This document shows, piece by piece, positions 33,591 to 45,930 of a stretch of DNA of 64,000 bases; within the stretch, counting starts at the first letter, position 1; each line of letters starts with the position of its first letter. The stretch is from Rhizomucor pusillus (Eukaryota; Mucoromycota; Mucoromycetes; Mucorales; Lichtheimiaceae), in assembly GCA_900175165.2 (NCBI GenBank), contig FWWN02000625.1, forward strand, positions 2,613 through 66,612, in the 5' to 3' direction. Below the pieces are notes generated by a model. That model was not told the DNA's origin, searched no databases, and worked only from the letters and a program-made list of their open reading frames with translations. The position numbers and the translations under genes are program-made.

Positions 33591-36500
33591 TTACGCTATA
33601 GCAGATAAAACAATTTGCGACACATTCACGTCTGCGCTGCGAACAGCCAATTCAAATGCAACCCCGGTTGCAGTGCTAAATGTCATTCTGCATCGTGCCA
33701 GAACGGCTACACCGCCCAAGAAGGTACCGGAAAGGAGCAAAGTATGAACTGTGTTGCTCTTGGGGAGAGCACTATCTTCCAATGCTTGCATGCTGAGCAA
33801 GTCAATGATGGACGAGCAGGCAACTATGATATATGGCGTCAGTTGAAAAACAATTTACAGTATCTTCTTTGTGACATTACCTTTGAGGCTAGGTGCCTTC
33901 TCCTTATCCAATGCAAAGGTTTCGATAGCTTCGTTTTCTGCCAATGATTCCCACTCTTCATTGAAGTTTGAAACGTAGGTTGGTCGGATGTAATCACTAG
34001 TTAATACTTCAATGTCTTCAACTTGGTATTCGTCTTCGTAGCCTTCTGGATCAGGCTCTCCAGTTGTAGGATCGCAATCCTTGACTTCGAACTTGAGTGT
34101 GTTTGTGAATGAGACGACAGGGAAGTCTTCGTCCTTTTGGAACGCTACGTAAATGGTACCAGGCACGTCGTACTCCAATTTGTCAGCAGCGATATCTGCC
34201 ACCTTGGTTAATCCGCAATCGTCGATTTCTGGCTGCATTATCATTTCAACATTCTCCAAAAGCTGATCATTAAGTGTGTTTGTGCAGTTAAACTGGAATA
34301 CAATGTGGTTGGCAAAGGTATGCTTGACGCAGTGAACGACGTATTCGGTTTCGCTTTCTGTGAGTTCAATAGGTTTGTTGGAACTCTTGAACAGAGGACC
34401 GAAATCTGAGAACTCGGGAATGGCGGCAAGCTGTTCAGCGTATACTGCTTGTTGGTCCAAGCTGGAGACTGCTGGTGCTCCAGGAGTAGGTGTAGATGGC
34501 GCAGCGGGAGAGTGAGCTTTGTGAGTTGAGGGTGTCTTGAGCATTGGCGAAGCTGAAATATCTTGTGTTCGCAGACCTGCGGATGTTTCCTTAGTATGTC
34601 CTCAAGTAAGCACTTACGGCAATGCAACACTTACGGCGTCTCTCCTCTTCTTCTTGTGCTTTACTGATTACCGGCACAGATGATAGATCAAATTCTTGAT
34701 CGTTGCCCAATGGTTTGTTCACATAATCGACCAATTGGCGCTCAAGGGTAGGAAGTGCATATGTGGCATCTGAAAGAATATCGTAAGCTATATGCTTTCA
34801 GCCAATACCAAGCATTATACCAACCATCCTTGATATATTTCTTGGCGAGATCGTCGCTTTCCATGAGAGCCAGAGATAGGGCAGCGCGGTCACGTACTTC
34901 GTCATCCACATCATCGAGGCAGCGCGTCAGCAAAATCTTGATACTAGCCTTGACACCTTCATCAGTTCCATTCACACCAAACTTGGTCAATGCGCTCACA
35001 GCTGCAGCGCGAACAATTGAATTTTCGAGAATCACTCGATTGTAAATGTAGCGGATATACTTGGTAGGCGTAGCTGTCAAGGGACCCTCAGTGCCGAGCA
35101 CATGCAGAACACGGACAGACAATTTTGTAAACTCGCAATCCTCAATGAATTCGCATAGATGCGAAAGTGCTGTTTCTTTGCTGTCAGGAATGAACTTGAC
35201 CATATCAAAGATGGCCTCGACCACAGTCTTCTTAAATTCGTAGCCGCCTTCATCGCGCAGCACGCCGCTCAAAAAGGAAAGCATCACGGCTTGCTTGCTA
35301 GGGAACTTGAGACAGAGCGAACGAATGGCTTCGACAACAATGGTTTTGAATTCGTCCGATATTTCGCTCATGAAACCGCTGATCTGCTTCATCAATCGGT
35401 CAACTGACTGCTCATTGCCAGTCTTTAGAAGCGTAGTGATGGCGAATGTGGCGATACTGCGGTTTTGATCGGTGATCAAGTTCTCCATATCCAAATTGCA
35501 TGGCGACACAGCAGCCGGGTTGGAAAGAGACAAGTTGTTGAGAATGCGGATGGCAGCGAATCGAAGCGTGGGCTTTGGCGAGGATAGGAACAACTGCAGA
35601 ACTAGCATTTCATGATCGTTAAGTATCTTGTTATGGAGACAAGCAACTGCAGAGTATATTTACCGGAAATAGCAGGGTACAGTTCTTTGGCAGTTGCATC
35701 TGGCATCTCACAAATGGCACGAGCTGCTTCAATGTTTACCATGTCGCTCTTGTGACGCAAGAAACCTTCCAATAATTCGTAGATGCGCTTGGTGGATCTG
35801 AATAAGGAAAGAATTGGTATGCGAAATCCTCAAAATTTTACATTTGTTCATTTCTTACCCAGGATCGTCCTCCATGACTTTGCATGCATAACGAATCAGC
35901 AGACACACCGCCGCAGGATTCTTCAGCGGGCTACCGCCTCCTCCCATGAATCCACCGCTGCGAGATCCAGCGAATGTTTGAACAAGTTTAGCAACGGCCA
36001 TGCGATCATGCTGGCGAATGAGATACAAAAGACCCAAGGCATGATACTGTGTGCAGTTGCTGTTCGAGATGACGACCTGAGATTGACTGGAACTGCTACC
36101 AAAGCTAGACATGTAGCTGGAAGCAGCAGATGCAAAACCGGATCCAGAGGACTTGGTGTGTACAGCTTCCTGGACTTCGTTAGACCAGCGTCGAACAATA
36201 TCTTTGGCAACATTGAATAAATGATATGAAGATACGAGTGCTGCAGATGACACGGATGGTGTTTTGTCGACAATGGATGCTTTCAAAATACGCTCAATAC
36301 CTTGTATCATTGAAGGCTAGGATTACACAATTTAGGAAGCTCGTCCGACGAAAGATTAAGTGTCTACAAGACTTACATCAGTAATAAGACACAGTGCACG
36401 GATGGCGTTTGCACGGTAGATAGTTTCTTGTTTGGTTTGAATATCCTTAATCAAAGACTGCGTGACCATAATCACGTCCTCTGCAATGCCTGACAGTTCC

Positions 36501-36954
36501 TTAATGACGAGGTACATCATTTGCCGCAACGAAGTCTGTCCGCCACGTGTAAGAACAGGAAACGCTGATGCATAGAAATTGTCTCTCTCAACTTACATCC
36601 TTGGACTGGAAGAGTTTCGTCACGTTGAAGAAAAGGTCAGTCGCCTCTTTGACGTTGAAAGGTTCACCGAGGTACAATAAGTAGATGATTTTCGTCAGAA
36701 GCAGACGGCATTTTCGTGCATTAATGGGAGAGTCGTTGAATGCACGAGCCTCTTGCAAGACAGTGGTCTTATCGAGATGGTAGAAGAGACCAACGTCGCC
36801 TACTGGGAATGCTACGGTCAGATCAGGCTCTACGTTGCAGTTGTCCCCGTTCCTGCGTAGTTGTCGAAGCATTCTCATCCCAGGTGGAACTGTAAGGACA
36901 TTTGCGCAACCGACGATATTTACCGCTATCTTCGTCTCGCTTGGCGTAGCTCAT
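33591..36954 (-). CDS. SEC21: coatomer subunit gamma (COPI, Sec21)
   Basis: Subunit of the COPI coat for Golgi-to-ER retrograde transport. It starts near 36954 (MSYAKRDED); the first exons are short and their exact edges uncertain. Recognisable blocks run in order: [125 protein letters not shown] (HEAT-like trunk), then a linker and the appendage ear: [28 protein letters not shown] and DYIRP segments. The last exon (from about 33800) ends [21 protein letters not shown] and stops at 33591. It is full length. Confidence 0.95.
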
Positions 36955-37792
36955 GCTTGCTAATATTGAAAGGCGCGACCACTTGTCGGATTACCAACAA
37001 CCAGATGAAGGGTGTTCGGACGAAACGCGGAAAGCGCTGAGACGCTGGCGAGGTCAGTCAGCGGGGCTCCGATAGTTGTTGACCAGCACTCAAGATTGGG
37101 ACGCGCCTGTGGAACCTGTAAAAATGGATGTCTCCTGTCATATCATTGAGTCGATCAAATCATGTGCACCCTATACCTACAAAGTAAATACGCATATTTC
37201 CTCAAACTAGAGCAGATATCAGCTGAGCACATAATGCACTGTCTAGGGATGTTTAGCAACGGCAAACAGGCAAAATACTGTCCGTTCCTGTTGTAACTGA
37301 TCGTTCATCATACAAGGACTATTACAGGCTTTGTCAGTTTTCATTAATTACATTGAATAGAGAACATAACTATATATATAGTTTCATGCGACAGGATATC
37401 CCAACAAGTTATCAAGAAACAATGAACTGACACGTACACGTACCTGCTTGCATCGATGTAAAAAATGTCGACTAGATATTATTGTCCTGCTTAGAAATAT
37501 ACTTTTGTGAAGCATATATTATACAGCATCTCTTGCAAATATGTAGAACATACAAAAGTGGCCACAAAGGCTTTTTTAAATGACCACTTCATAATCGAAC
37601 GTTTTGATGCATCATTTTCTGTGTAAATCAGCATTATTTCTGCGACAAATAAACCCGCATGCAGAATTACAATAGATAGCAGTAGACGAAAAAGGAGAAT
37701 ATCAAAATAACTACAGATGTAAACGTTACTGTTGAAGGAACAAAGAACGTCAAGTTTGCTTGTTCCTGACGACAGATTCTGGAGGTGCTGAA
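36955..37792. other. intergenic, divergent
   Basis: This 838-bp gap lies between the divergent gamma-COP (-) and Tcd-type (+) starts. It is AT-rich with a CTATATATATAG palindrome near 37368. No convincing coding frame or RNA gene is seen. Confidence 0.5.
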
Positions 37793-39463
37793 ATGTCGGC
37801 GTCAAAATATCAGCAATCCAGTAGAGTGAAACTGTTTTGGTGCTGCTCAGTCCTTGCAAACAAACTTATGACGAACTGGCTAAAGTTGATATTCGGCGAT
37901 CGTGAGGACGCATACAAACTTGCAATCGCTGCAGCGTCAGCGTCCATACTTACAGCTAGCACTATCTTGACATATCAGGCGATCAGAAGGCACAATGTAA
38001 CGCGATCGCTGAATCCACCGGAAAAGCACAGCGTAGCGCCGGTGGATCTCGTTGCTGCGACGCAGATCGACATTGACGAACAACTAGCTCGCACAACAGC
38101 TTTTGTTGGAAAGGAAGGCCTGGATCGGCTGAGACATTCGTTCGTCATTGTCGTTGGAGCGGGCGGTGTTGGTTCTTGGGCCGCATTAATGTTACTACGC
38201 GCAGGTGTACAACGCATCCGCATTATTGATTTTGATCAAGTGACGCTCAGCAGCTTAAACCGACACGCAGTTGCAACCCTGGACGATGTCGGTACACCCA
38301 AAGTCAAGGCGATTCGCAAGCACTTTAAACGCATAGCACCATTTGTCGACGTGGAAGCGCGCATAGATTTATTTTCAGCAGAAACAGCTGATGAATTGTT
38401 ATCAGGTATATGACTGATATTAGCATTATCTTTACGTTCGATAAGCGGGCTTAAAAATGTTACTCAAGGCTCTCCGGACTATGTTATTGACGCCATTGAC
38501 AATATCGACACCAAATTGTATCTCATAAAATATTGCTGCGAACGTAAATTGCCAGTAATCAGCTCAATGGGCGCCGGCGCCAAGGCTGACCCTTCTCGTA
38601 TCCAAGTAGCAGACATCAGTGAAACATTTGGTAAGGAGCATACTATGTGTTATATATAGCAATCGTCTTATTCATCCATTTTCTGGATTAGAGGATCAGC
38701 TGGCTAGAGCCGTCCGAAGGAAATTGAAGAAGATGGGTGTGGAACGAGGTGTGCCGGTCGTGTACTCTGCTGAGAAGCCGCATCACGTCAAATTGCTCCC
38801 ATTGGAGGAAGAGCGTGTAGCAGAAGCAGACGAGTTTGCCGCACTGCCTGATTTCAGATCACGGATCTTGCCTGTTTTGGGCACAATTCCGAGCATGTTT
38901 GGTATGGCACTGGCTTCGTACATCATTGTACAGTTGGCAAAATATCCCAATTTCGAGCCTATGGCAATCAAGCTGCGGGAAGGCGTGTACGTACGTACTC
39001 ACAGAGACCTGATGGCGCGCGAGAATAAACATTACAAGAATAAGCAAGTATCGGTAGTCATGTCACATACTGGTTAGTGATCGTTCTTGACTAATTTATT
39101 ATCTCAGGATATGTCAATTGGATCAGCGGGAAGTAGCATACGTCTATGAAGAGTTGTGGCTCGGAAAGAGTGTGATATCAAAGCAAACTGATCGTTTGGC
39201 GCTGACGCGGTGGGACAGGAGCAAGCCATTGTCCCTCACAAACACCGTTTGTATGACCAAAGAAGAGGCTGACGCACATGATAAGCTGCCTAGCGACGTC
39301 GATTTACGGGATCACTACGGACAAGGTGCGAGAACAACATGGGTGTCTGTGATTTATTATTACTAAAAGCTAAGAAACAATTTTACTAGACATCTTTGAT
39401 TTTGTGTCGCGACGACTGGACCAAGAAAGGAAATATCGTGAACAATGGCGAAATGTGTTCTGA
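37793..39463 (+). CDS. TCD1: tRNA threonylcarbamoyladenosine dehydratase (Tcd1/Tcd2 type)
   Basis: E1-like enzyme that cyclises t6A37 of tRNA to ct6A, usually on the mitochondrial outer membrane. The start is the ATG at 37793; a second in-frame ATG lies at 37868. Near the N-terminus is one membrane segment (LAIAAASASILTASTILTY), as in the yeast enzymes. The adenylation domain has VVGAGGVGSWAALMLLRAG, IIDFDQVTLSSLNRHAVA, GTPKVKAIRKHF, DAIDNIDTKLYLI and SSMGAGAKADPSRIQVAD. Later exons carry ARAVRRKLKKMGV, VVYSAEKP and LPVLGTIPSMFGMALASYI, and end REQWRNVF. It matches the bacterial TcdA/CsdL fold rather than a ubiquitin E1. Confidence 0.92.
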
Positions 39464-39915
39464 GAGGATACGTCAAAGGGCAAGCGTGGAAAGCCAGGAA
39501 GAACGCTCTTGATCAATTTGACAATGCATTGGCACACAAGGAGGGGCTTTTGTGTTACATTGAGTATGGTTCAAGATATACAAAAGTGTTGGTGATCCAT
39601 GAATGTACAAATAAATGTCCCGGATGGGTGTGATTGATCGGGAAGTGGTGGGCTTTTCCAAGGGTGCGGACATAGGAAAAACACACGATCGTGTTACCAA
39701 AAGCGTGAGAGGTCTTGATGGCGTAGCTGGGCCGACGAAGCAACAGTATGTTCCCACCAGTCGGCTCCTAATAGCATCGACCAGTCCCATGGACGCAATA
39801 GAGTTATATTTTCGCTATAAACGAACGTCGCGGGAAATCCACTTACGAATCGCAAAATCTTTTGATGTTTGATCAAGTATAAAAGCCCCACGTTTCCTTT
39901 TTCCGTGGTTGCATA
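39464..39915. other. intergenic, tandem
   Basis: This 452-bp stretch lies between the Tcd-type gene and the permease, both on plus. It contains the permease TATA box at 39879-39885 and nothing else I can identify. Confidence 0.6.
39879..39885 (+). promoter_or_regulatory. TATA box of the MFS permease gene
   Basis: TATAAAA lies 37 bp upstream of the ATG at 39916, a spacing shared with the other TATA-containing genes in this window. Confidence 0.65.
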
Positions 39916-41751
39916 ATGTCGGATCATAGCGTGAAAGACGAGGAAAAGAACGTTGTGTATACCGAAGACGTTGACAAACGCATAGCCGGTTCAAGCTCCA
40001 CGACAAATGAAAAAGATGCAACGCCAAACAACGTTTGGGCTGGAACACCTGAAGAACGAAGATTAAAGCGTAAAATCAATGCATTCATCTATCCGCTGTG
40101 CGGCTTGATTATTTTCGTACAGGTCTGTGTATAGACGGAATATACTTGCATAGAAATATTCTTACACAATCTTCCATCACATATAAATAGTTCTGCGATA
40201 AGGCAGCGTTGAGCGTTGCTCCAGTTCTTGGACTGAATACCGAACTCGGCTTAACCGGCTCGCAGTTTAGTTGGTTGGGTTCTATATTCTACCTTGGCTA
40301 TCTTGTCTTTCAGGTCCGTGACAGTAAACCTTGTTTGTCAACATCGATGTCGTTCGCACGCTCATCAGCTATCTTTTCTGCGTATTAGCCGCCAAATAAC
40401 TTGATACTTCAACGTGTTCCACATGGCAAATATCTCAGTGTCCTTCTAGTAGCATGGGGATCGGTATGTAGAGATATCCAAGTATTAGTTGGTTTGTTAC
40501 ATACTAACATTGCTGATGTTGCAAAGGTCATGACCCTCACAGCTCTGTGCAATGATTTTTCATCTCTTATGGCCTGCCGTTTCTTGCTCGGCTTTTTCGA
40601 GGCTGCAGCTCTCCCTGCACTCTATATCATCATTGCTACACTTTACCGACGAAGGGAACAGACCATTGTGTTCGGCTATGTAACCCTTTGCAACGGTGTG
40701 GGAGCTGCTATCGGTTCAGCAACCTCTTACGGTATTGCGCATATGAAGAATGCACGCGGCATCACGAACTGGCGTTGGTACGATGATTTTCTTATCCGGG
40801 AGTGAGAGAATCTATTTTCGATGCTTATATCAGAACACAGGGGTCAGATTATCTACGGTGTCTTGACTATTACCATCGGTATTGTCTGCTGGTTCTTTTT
40901 GATTGACAAGCCAAAGCATCGGCTTTTGCGCCTTACGGAGCAAGAAAAGTTGATCTCGGATGAAAGAACGCAAGACAACGCTGTCGTTAAAGTTAAAACG
41001 TTCAAATGGTACCAAATCCGTGAAGCGCTCACAGAGATCCGGTACTATCTAATGATGCTCGCAGCCGTCTGTATCAATCTTCAAAATGGTGGTATGCTCG
41101 TCTTCAGCACAACTTTTACGTTGGGCCTTGGTTTCACGGTAACTACACATTATATTGTTGATTGCATAATAGACCTTTTACTTATTTTATCTTCTCCTTG
41201 GAATAATACAGCCATTGACTTCATTGCTGTTGCAAATCCCAAGTGGCCTCTCCTCTTCCCTGGGAGTCCTGATATGCACGATTGTCGCCCGTAAAACCAG
41301 ACAGCTATGCTACACTGCTTTCGGCGGCTTGTCTGTTGGCTTGATCGGCCTCATTTTACTTCTTGCTATTCCTTCCGGCGGTGTCAAGTTGCTGGGCTAC
41401 TATCTCAGCTGGGCTAGCACTGGCTCCTATGCGCTGATTATCACCATGATCGGCAACAATGTCAAAGGATACACAAAGAAGATCTTTTACAACGGTTCGC
41501 TCATGTGCTTCTACACTATCGGCAACTTTTGTGGTCCATTAATGATGGTTGCTAAGCAAGCACCACGCTATCTTGGCGGTATCGGTGGTTTCCTTGGCGG
41601 ATACGTCGTAGCTCTTATCTGCTACATTATTATGCGAATTTGGATGTCGCGTGAAAACAAAAGGCGATTGGCCAATCTTACCGGAGAGCCGTGCGATATT
41701 TATCAAGATTTGACTGATCGAGAAGACAAGAACTTTATATACCTATTGTAA
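39916..41751 (+). CDS. MFS transporter of the allantoate/anion:cation symporter (Dal5-like) family
   Basis: Plasma-membrane permease for small organic anions or nitrogen compounds. The hydrophilic N-terminus (MSDHSVKDEEK to about residue 55) leads to RLKRKINAFIYPLCGLIIFVQ. Then follow DKAALSVA, GLTGSQFSWLGSIFYLGYLVFQ, PPNNLILQRVPHGKYL, CRFLLGFFEAAALPALYIIIATLYRRREQ (split across the text but one exon), a hydrophilic central loop with WFFLIDKPKHRLLRLTEQEK, and the C-terminal six helices including NVKGYTKKIFYNGSLMCFYT and GNFCGPLMM. The layout gives 12 membrane segments. The family call is firm; the substrate (allantoate, ureidosuccinate, nicotinate, others) cannot be read. At least five introns are present. 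Confidence 0.88.
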
Positions 41752-42127
41752 TAATAACACATCCTTTGCCCCGCTGTATCAAGTAAATGCATGTATTATA
41801 ATAATAGTAAACCAAATGTTTTAAGTATCTATGCATATTAATCTTCGAGAAGCGTGCTGCTACACTATCAAAGCATGGTTACGGCATTCATTTTGCCTAA
41901 AATGCGTTTCATAACGAAATTTTTCCTGTCTAGCTAGACCTTTTTTTCTCATGTTGCCTTGCTAAACTGTATTCACCCAAAGAACTGGGACATTTTCTTG
42001 CTAGTATTCTCTTTTTGTATATATGGAGGTTCTAAGGCACACGCATTCTCACGTCATTGTCAACCAAGCATTCCAAAACAGGATTATGTGCACAATTGCT
42101 TATGATTTATTGTTCATTATAGCACAT
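41752..42127. other. intergenic, convergent 3' ends
   Basis: This 376-bp stretch separates the permease stop (+) from the proteasome alpha4 stop (-). It is AT-rich and would hold both 3' UTRs. Nothing else is seen. Confidence 0.6.
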
Positions 42128-43073
42128 TTAGCTGCTGCTAGCTGCTGCTGACGGCTTCTTCTTTCGTTCAGCTTCCTCCTCCTTTTCCTTTTCGATCTCT
42201 GCAACGACTGCCTCCACTTGCTCGATTTCTAGGTTCTGGAAAATGGATATCCGTTAGCATGATGCATGATAACAATATAAGATCACGGTGTACATACTCG
42301 AATTTTGTTGTCTGATCCCATCACTGCTATTTCAATGTTCTTTGCACCGGTTTGTACAACTTCAAGTAAGGATTTGACGGCCAATTTGATCGTTGCGCTT
42401 TCGTCCATATCATCGCTGTAGTTCTTTTCCAAGAATTCGCGAACAGTCTTCGAGCTTCGTCCGATAGCATTCGCTTTCCATGCCGTGTAGATACCGGAAG
42501 GCTCCGTCATGTACAATTTTGGTGTTCCATCGTCGAATCCAACAATGAGTGTTGAAATACCAAAAGGACGGACACCACCGCTCTGGGTATATTTCTGTTG
42601 CACCTGAGCAATGTATCGTGTAATATATTCGACACTTGGCGGATCCTCAACTGTCAAACGATGACTCTGGCATTCTATTCTTGCCTTATTCACTAAAACT
42701 CGAGCATCTGCAGTCAAACCTGTAAAATAGGGCAAATTTAGCCTATTCTGAGGGCAGTGCGTCGGACAAGCGACGAGGACTTGCCTGCAGCAGCGAGAGC
42801 AATGTGTTCGTCCAACATGGCAATCTTTCGGACTGTTCGTGGATCTTGCAATTTCAACACTGACTTCTTTTCTACACCGAGGACAACGACGTCTTTGCCG
42901 CGAATGCCGACCTGGAACCAGCAAGTGTTAAAACAGCGTCGTAGTTATTGTAGCTACTCCAAAAAGCTCACAGCGCAGGTTCCTTTCCGAACTGCCTCGG
43001 AAGCATATTCAACTTGAAACAAGTGACCATCGGGCGAGAAAACTGTTAGAGCACGATCGTACGAGCCAGACAT
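42128..43073 (-). CDS. PRE6: 20S proteasome subunit alpha4 (PSMA7/Pre6)
   Basis: Alpha-ring subunit of the proteasome core. Four exons: 43073-42972, 42911-42785, 42719-42298 and 42235-42128, encoding 252 aa. The N-terminal alpha signature [20 protein letters not shown] is intact. Alpha4 marks follow: [91 protein letters not shown], and a Lys/Glu-rich tail ([15 protein letters not shown]). The second intron (42720-42784) begins GCAAGT, a GC-AG intron needed to make AAAGLTADAR. Alpha subunits are not proteolytic. One residue is inserted after the initial MS relative to animal PSMA7. Confidence 0.97.
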
Positions 43074-43346
43074 TGTGAGGAAGAGATTCAAGGAACAGGT
43101 TTACGCGTCCCGCCTTCTTGTCAATTTTAAATGCCGCCTGTGCGAAGCAAGCATTTTCCGTCGTATGAATCATGATATCAGCAGAACTCTCAGATTTCAT
43201 TAACTGCGTACGTATCCAAGAACCAGTCTCTTCATTTCTGTCTTTATATTTCATGTTAGAAACAAGTAATATCTAAAAACTACAAATTATAAAATGCGTT
43301 TCTTATTTTTATTTTTGCTTATGAGATGGAGAGTCTTTAATCAGAA

Positions 43347-45395
43347 TCAAAACTGCAGGTTGTACCATATGTCTTGCCTCGGATGACAGCTGCAATGAAA
43401 GGTTCCGTCAGCACCTTCTAGCTGTCTAAATGCGATCCACGACATACCTTCTACACGTAATTCAACTTCACCAAAGTACATTTTAATAGATAAGTCTACC
43501 TTTTCACCTTCCATAACACCTGTCAAGGCAGGCATAGGAATAGTGAAGTTTGCTACTTTGCGCACACCAGGACTGGTTGTGTAGCGTGGCTGTTCTTCCG
43601 TGTCTGCCGCGTACAACGTGCATGTCGTATGGTGTGGATAGTAAGCAAAAAAGTCTTTTGAGACGCAATTGTCGATATCTGCAAAACAAAGTTAAAAGCT
43701 ATGCAGTAAACTTGGAAGAGCAGATACCACTTACCCAGAGGCTGCCCTCGTTGAACATAAACGGAGAATCTGTTGTCGCAACGTACGCTGCCGTCCGAAC
43801 GAATGATCTTGTAGCTCGGCGGATCGATACCTTCTTCGAATGTGGTGGTAGTATCGATACCATACCAGTATCTAGGGATACGGGTAGTGACCATACGAGG
43901 GTTAAGTCCAAAGTACACAGCACCACGGACTACTGCAAGTTCACAGCGAGGTGGCACAGCCACCAAACCAACGTGTGGAGCAAATTCTTGTTGTACGCGT
44001 TCGAAAAGATAGTTGGAAGATCCAAAACCACCAACCAAGAAAATGGCTTGTAAAGACTGTGCCTTAATCAACTGGTCTTCAATAAGAGCCAAGACTTCAC
44101 GGATGACAGGCTCAAAGACTTCTTGTTTGAGTTCGGCAGCCGTTAAGCACAGCATACCGTCTTCTAAACCAATGGCAGGATTGTTCAGCGAGCTGAGATT
44201 CATGGATGCGGGTAAGGAAATGAATTGATCTTCTACTCCATCGAACTGGGGCTTGATAAGGTCTACAAAGGTGTCCATCATGGTTTCGAACGCTGATGCT
44301 GGGATGGATGAAAGATATTCTTTGAACTTTTTCTTCAACAGTTTTCGCATACGACGATCCAAGAATACTGAACCACATGATTGACCGTGACCCTTTGTGC
44401 ATTCTCGAAGTTTGCGTCCGCTATGTTCGTCAATTTCGAAAACGATTAAATCGACAGTACCACCTAGAAAACCAAGTTACACACTGCATATATCCAAATA
44501 CTAATATTCAACATACCACCAGCATCGCAAATCATGAAACGATCTCCATGTCGAAGGTTGAACTGGTCGCATTTCTTCTCACAATACAAAGCGGCGGCTT
44601 CAGGCTCGGAAATAAGCATTAACCGATCTCTGTGATCATTCTCGTCGATGAGTCCAGCTTTTATGGCTGCATCACGCATAGTGCTTTTAGCCTTATCAGA
44701 CCACATTGCGGGAACAGTTAAGCACTAGACACGACATGGAGTCAGTCTAGTCAAACGGTAACTCATTTCTGTTACTACTTACATATCGAAATTGGTGCTG
44801 ACCATAATTCCTAGCAAAGCCCTTCTTAAGCTCTGCGACTACATGCTCATGGAAAGCACGAAGATAGTCTGCAATGGCATCAACAATAGTCAAACCATTC
44901 GGTAGAGGCGGTAAATCCTTGGCAATGTTCTCGTCTAGATACAGCTTGTATTGTTTTAGAAGGACAGAGTTGCGTGCTGTAGGTCGTTGCATTTCAAGAC
45001 GGGCCGCATTGCCCCACTGTGTCATTTGGCTAGAGTTGCCCTGATAGAAGTTGAGTGTGGGAGTCTGCATTCACAACGTTAGCATCAAGTTTTGCGGTAG
45101 GTTCAGAATTATAAAGTACCTTTGGGTATACATTGTTGTTCTGTTTGGGCCTACAACGTCATGGAGTTAGTGATATCCGCAAAATATAGGCTTAGCAGTT
45201 CGCAATCACCATCTGACAATGTCGACGACTTCGTCGTTTTGAATGAAGGCGTAAGAACAGCCGGAGAAGGTTGTACCTGTATTGTACGATGAGAAAGTCT
45301 GAAGAGCTACATTGAGGTTTGCGCCAGCACTAACCAAAGTCGATGCCGATCACAACTGGGTAATCCTTCGGGTTGAAAGGTCTCGTTGCAGCCAT
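43347..45395 (-). CDS. HSPA12-like Hsp70-family ATPase
   Basis: Starts at 45395 (MAATRPFNPKDYP). The actin-like nucleotide fold is clear: phosphate-1 VVIGIDFGTTFSGCSYAF (split by an intron), LTVPAMWSDKAKSTMRDAA, the connecting segment ISEPEAAALYC, phosphate-2 CDAGG then GTVDL, and adenosine motif FLVGGFGSSNYLFERV. The C-terminus (LSIKMYFGEVELRVEG) is short, and a normal Hsp70 substrate-binding domain and lid are lacking. This is the atypical HSPA12 subfamily, expanded in several fungi including Mucoromycota. The exact clients are unknown and ATPase activity is inferred from the motifs only. There is no ER or mitochondrial targeting signal. Confidence 0.88.
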
Positions 45396-45930
45396 CGCTC
45401 GTGCAAAAAGTATAACGAGTTATCTGACTCGAGATGTCTACCGAGAATGGGCTCGGATAAGAAGAATGTGCTTTCTGTACTCCTTCACTTTTCAGGTCCC
45501 GTCATGGCAACTGCGGGGCTCAGCAACAACGTATTACAGCGATTTGGAATATCAGGTTATGATGTACTTGGAGACTATGAGTCTCCCTTGTAGACATAGA
45601 TACCCGTTGTTAATATCTTGTCAGAAGAAAGATGATAGGGATGGGGAACATGAATTGCCATCGATCACAAGGAACTTGTCTCAAGCGGCATCCATCTAGA
45701 ATCTGCAAAGACATAGTTACATTATTGCATATATTTAATTAAAATATGGTCCTGGGATCCACCATCGTAAGCACCAGATACCGACGCAAATCGATATGGT
45801 GGCTCCATAGACTTCGTAGAGTTTCGATGTGTAGTGCCAACTCGGGATGCTCCGCTTTGCTGAGGACCAAATGCTTTCGGGGATGAACGGGCCATCTTAA
45901 TGCGCAATTGACGCTTTTCCTCTACAACTT
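45396..45930. other. intergenic, divergent; holds a doubtful 57-codon frame
   Basis: This 535-bp gap lies between the HSPA12-like gene (-) and the HECT ligase (+). A minus-strand open frame (45896-45722, starting MARSSPKAFG) begins only 34 bp from the HECT start codon. It has no recognisable family, and may simply be an open frame in the HECT 5' UTR, so I do not annotate it as a gene. Confidence 0.45.

Noticed and set aside
45722..45896. Small protein gene (57 codons, MARSSPKAFG) next to the HECT ligase.
   Set aside because: It starts 34 bp from the HECT start codon on the opposite strand, so promoters and UTRs would collide, and it resembles no family.
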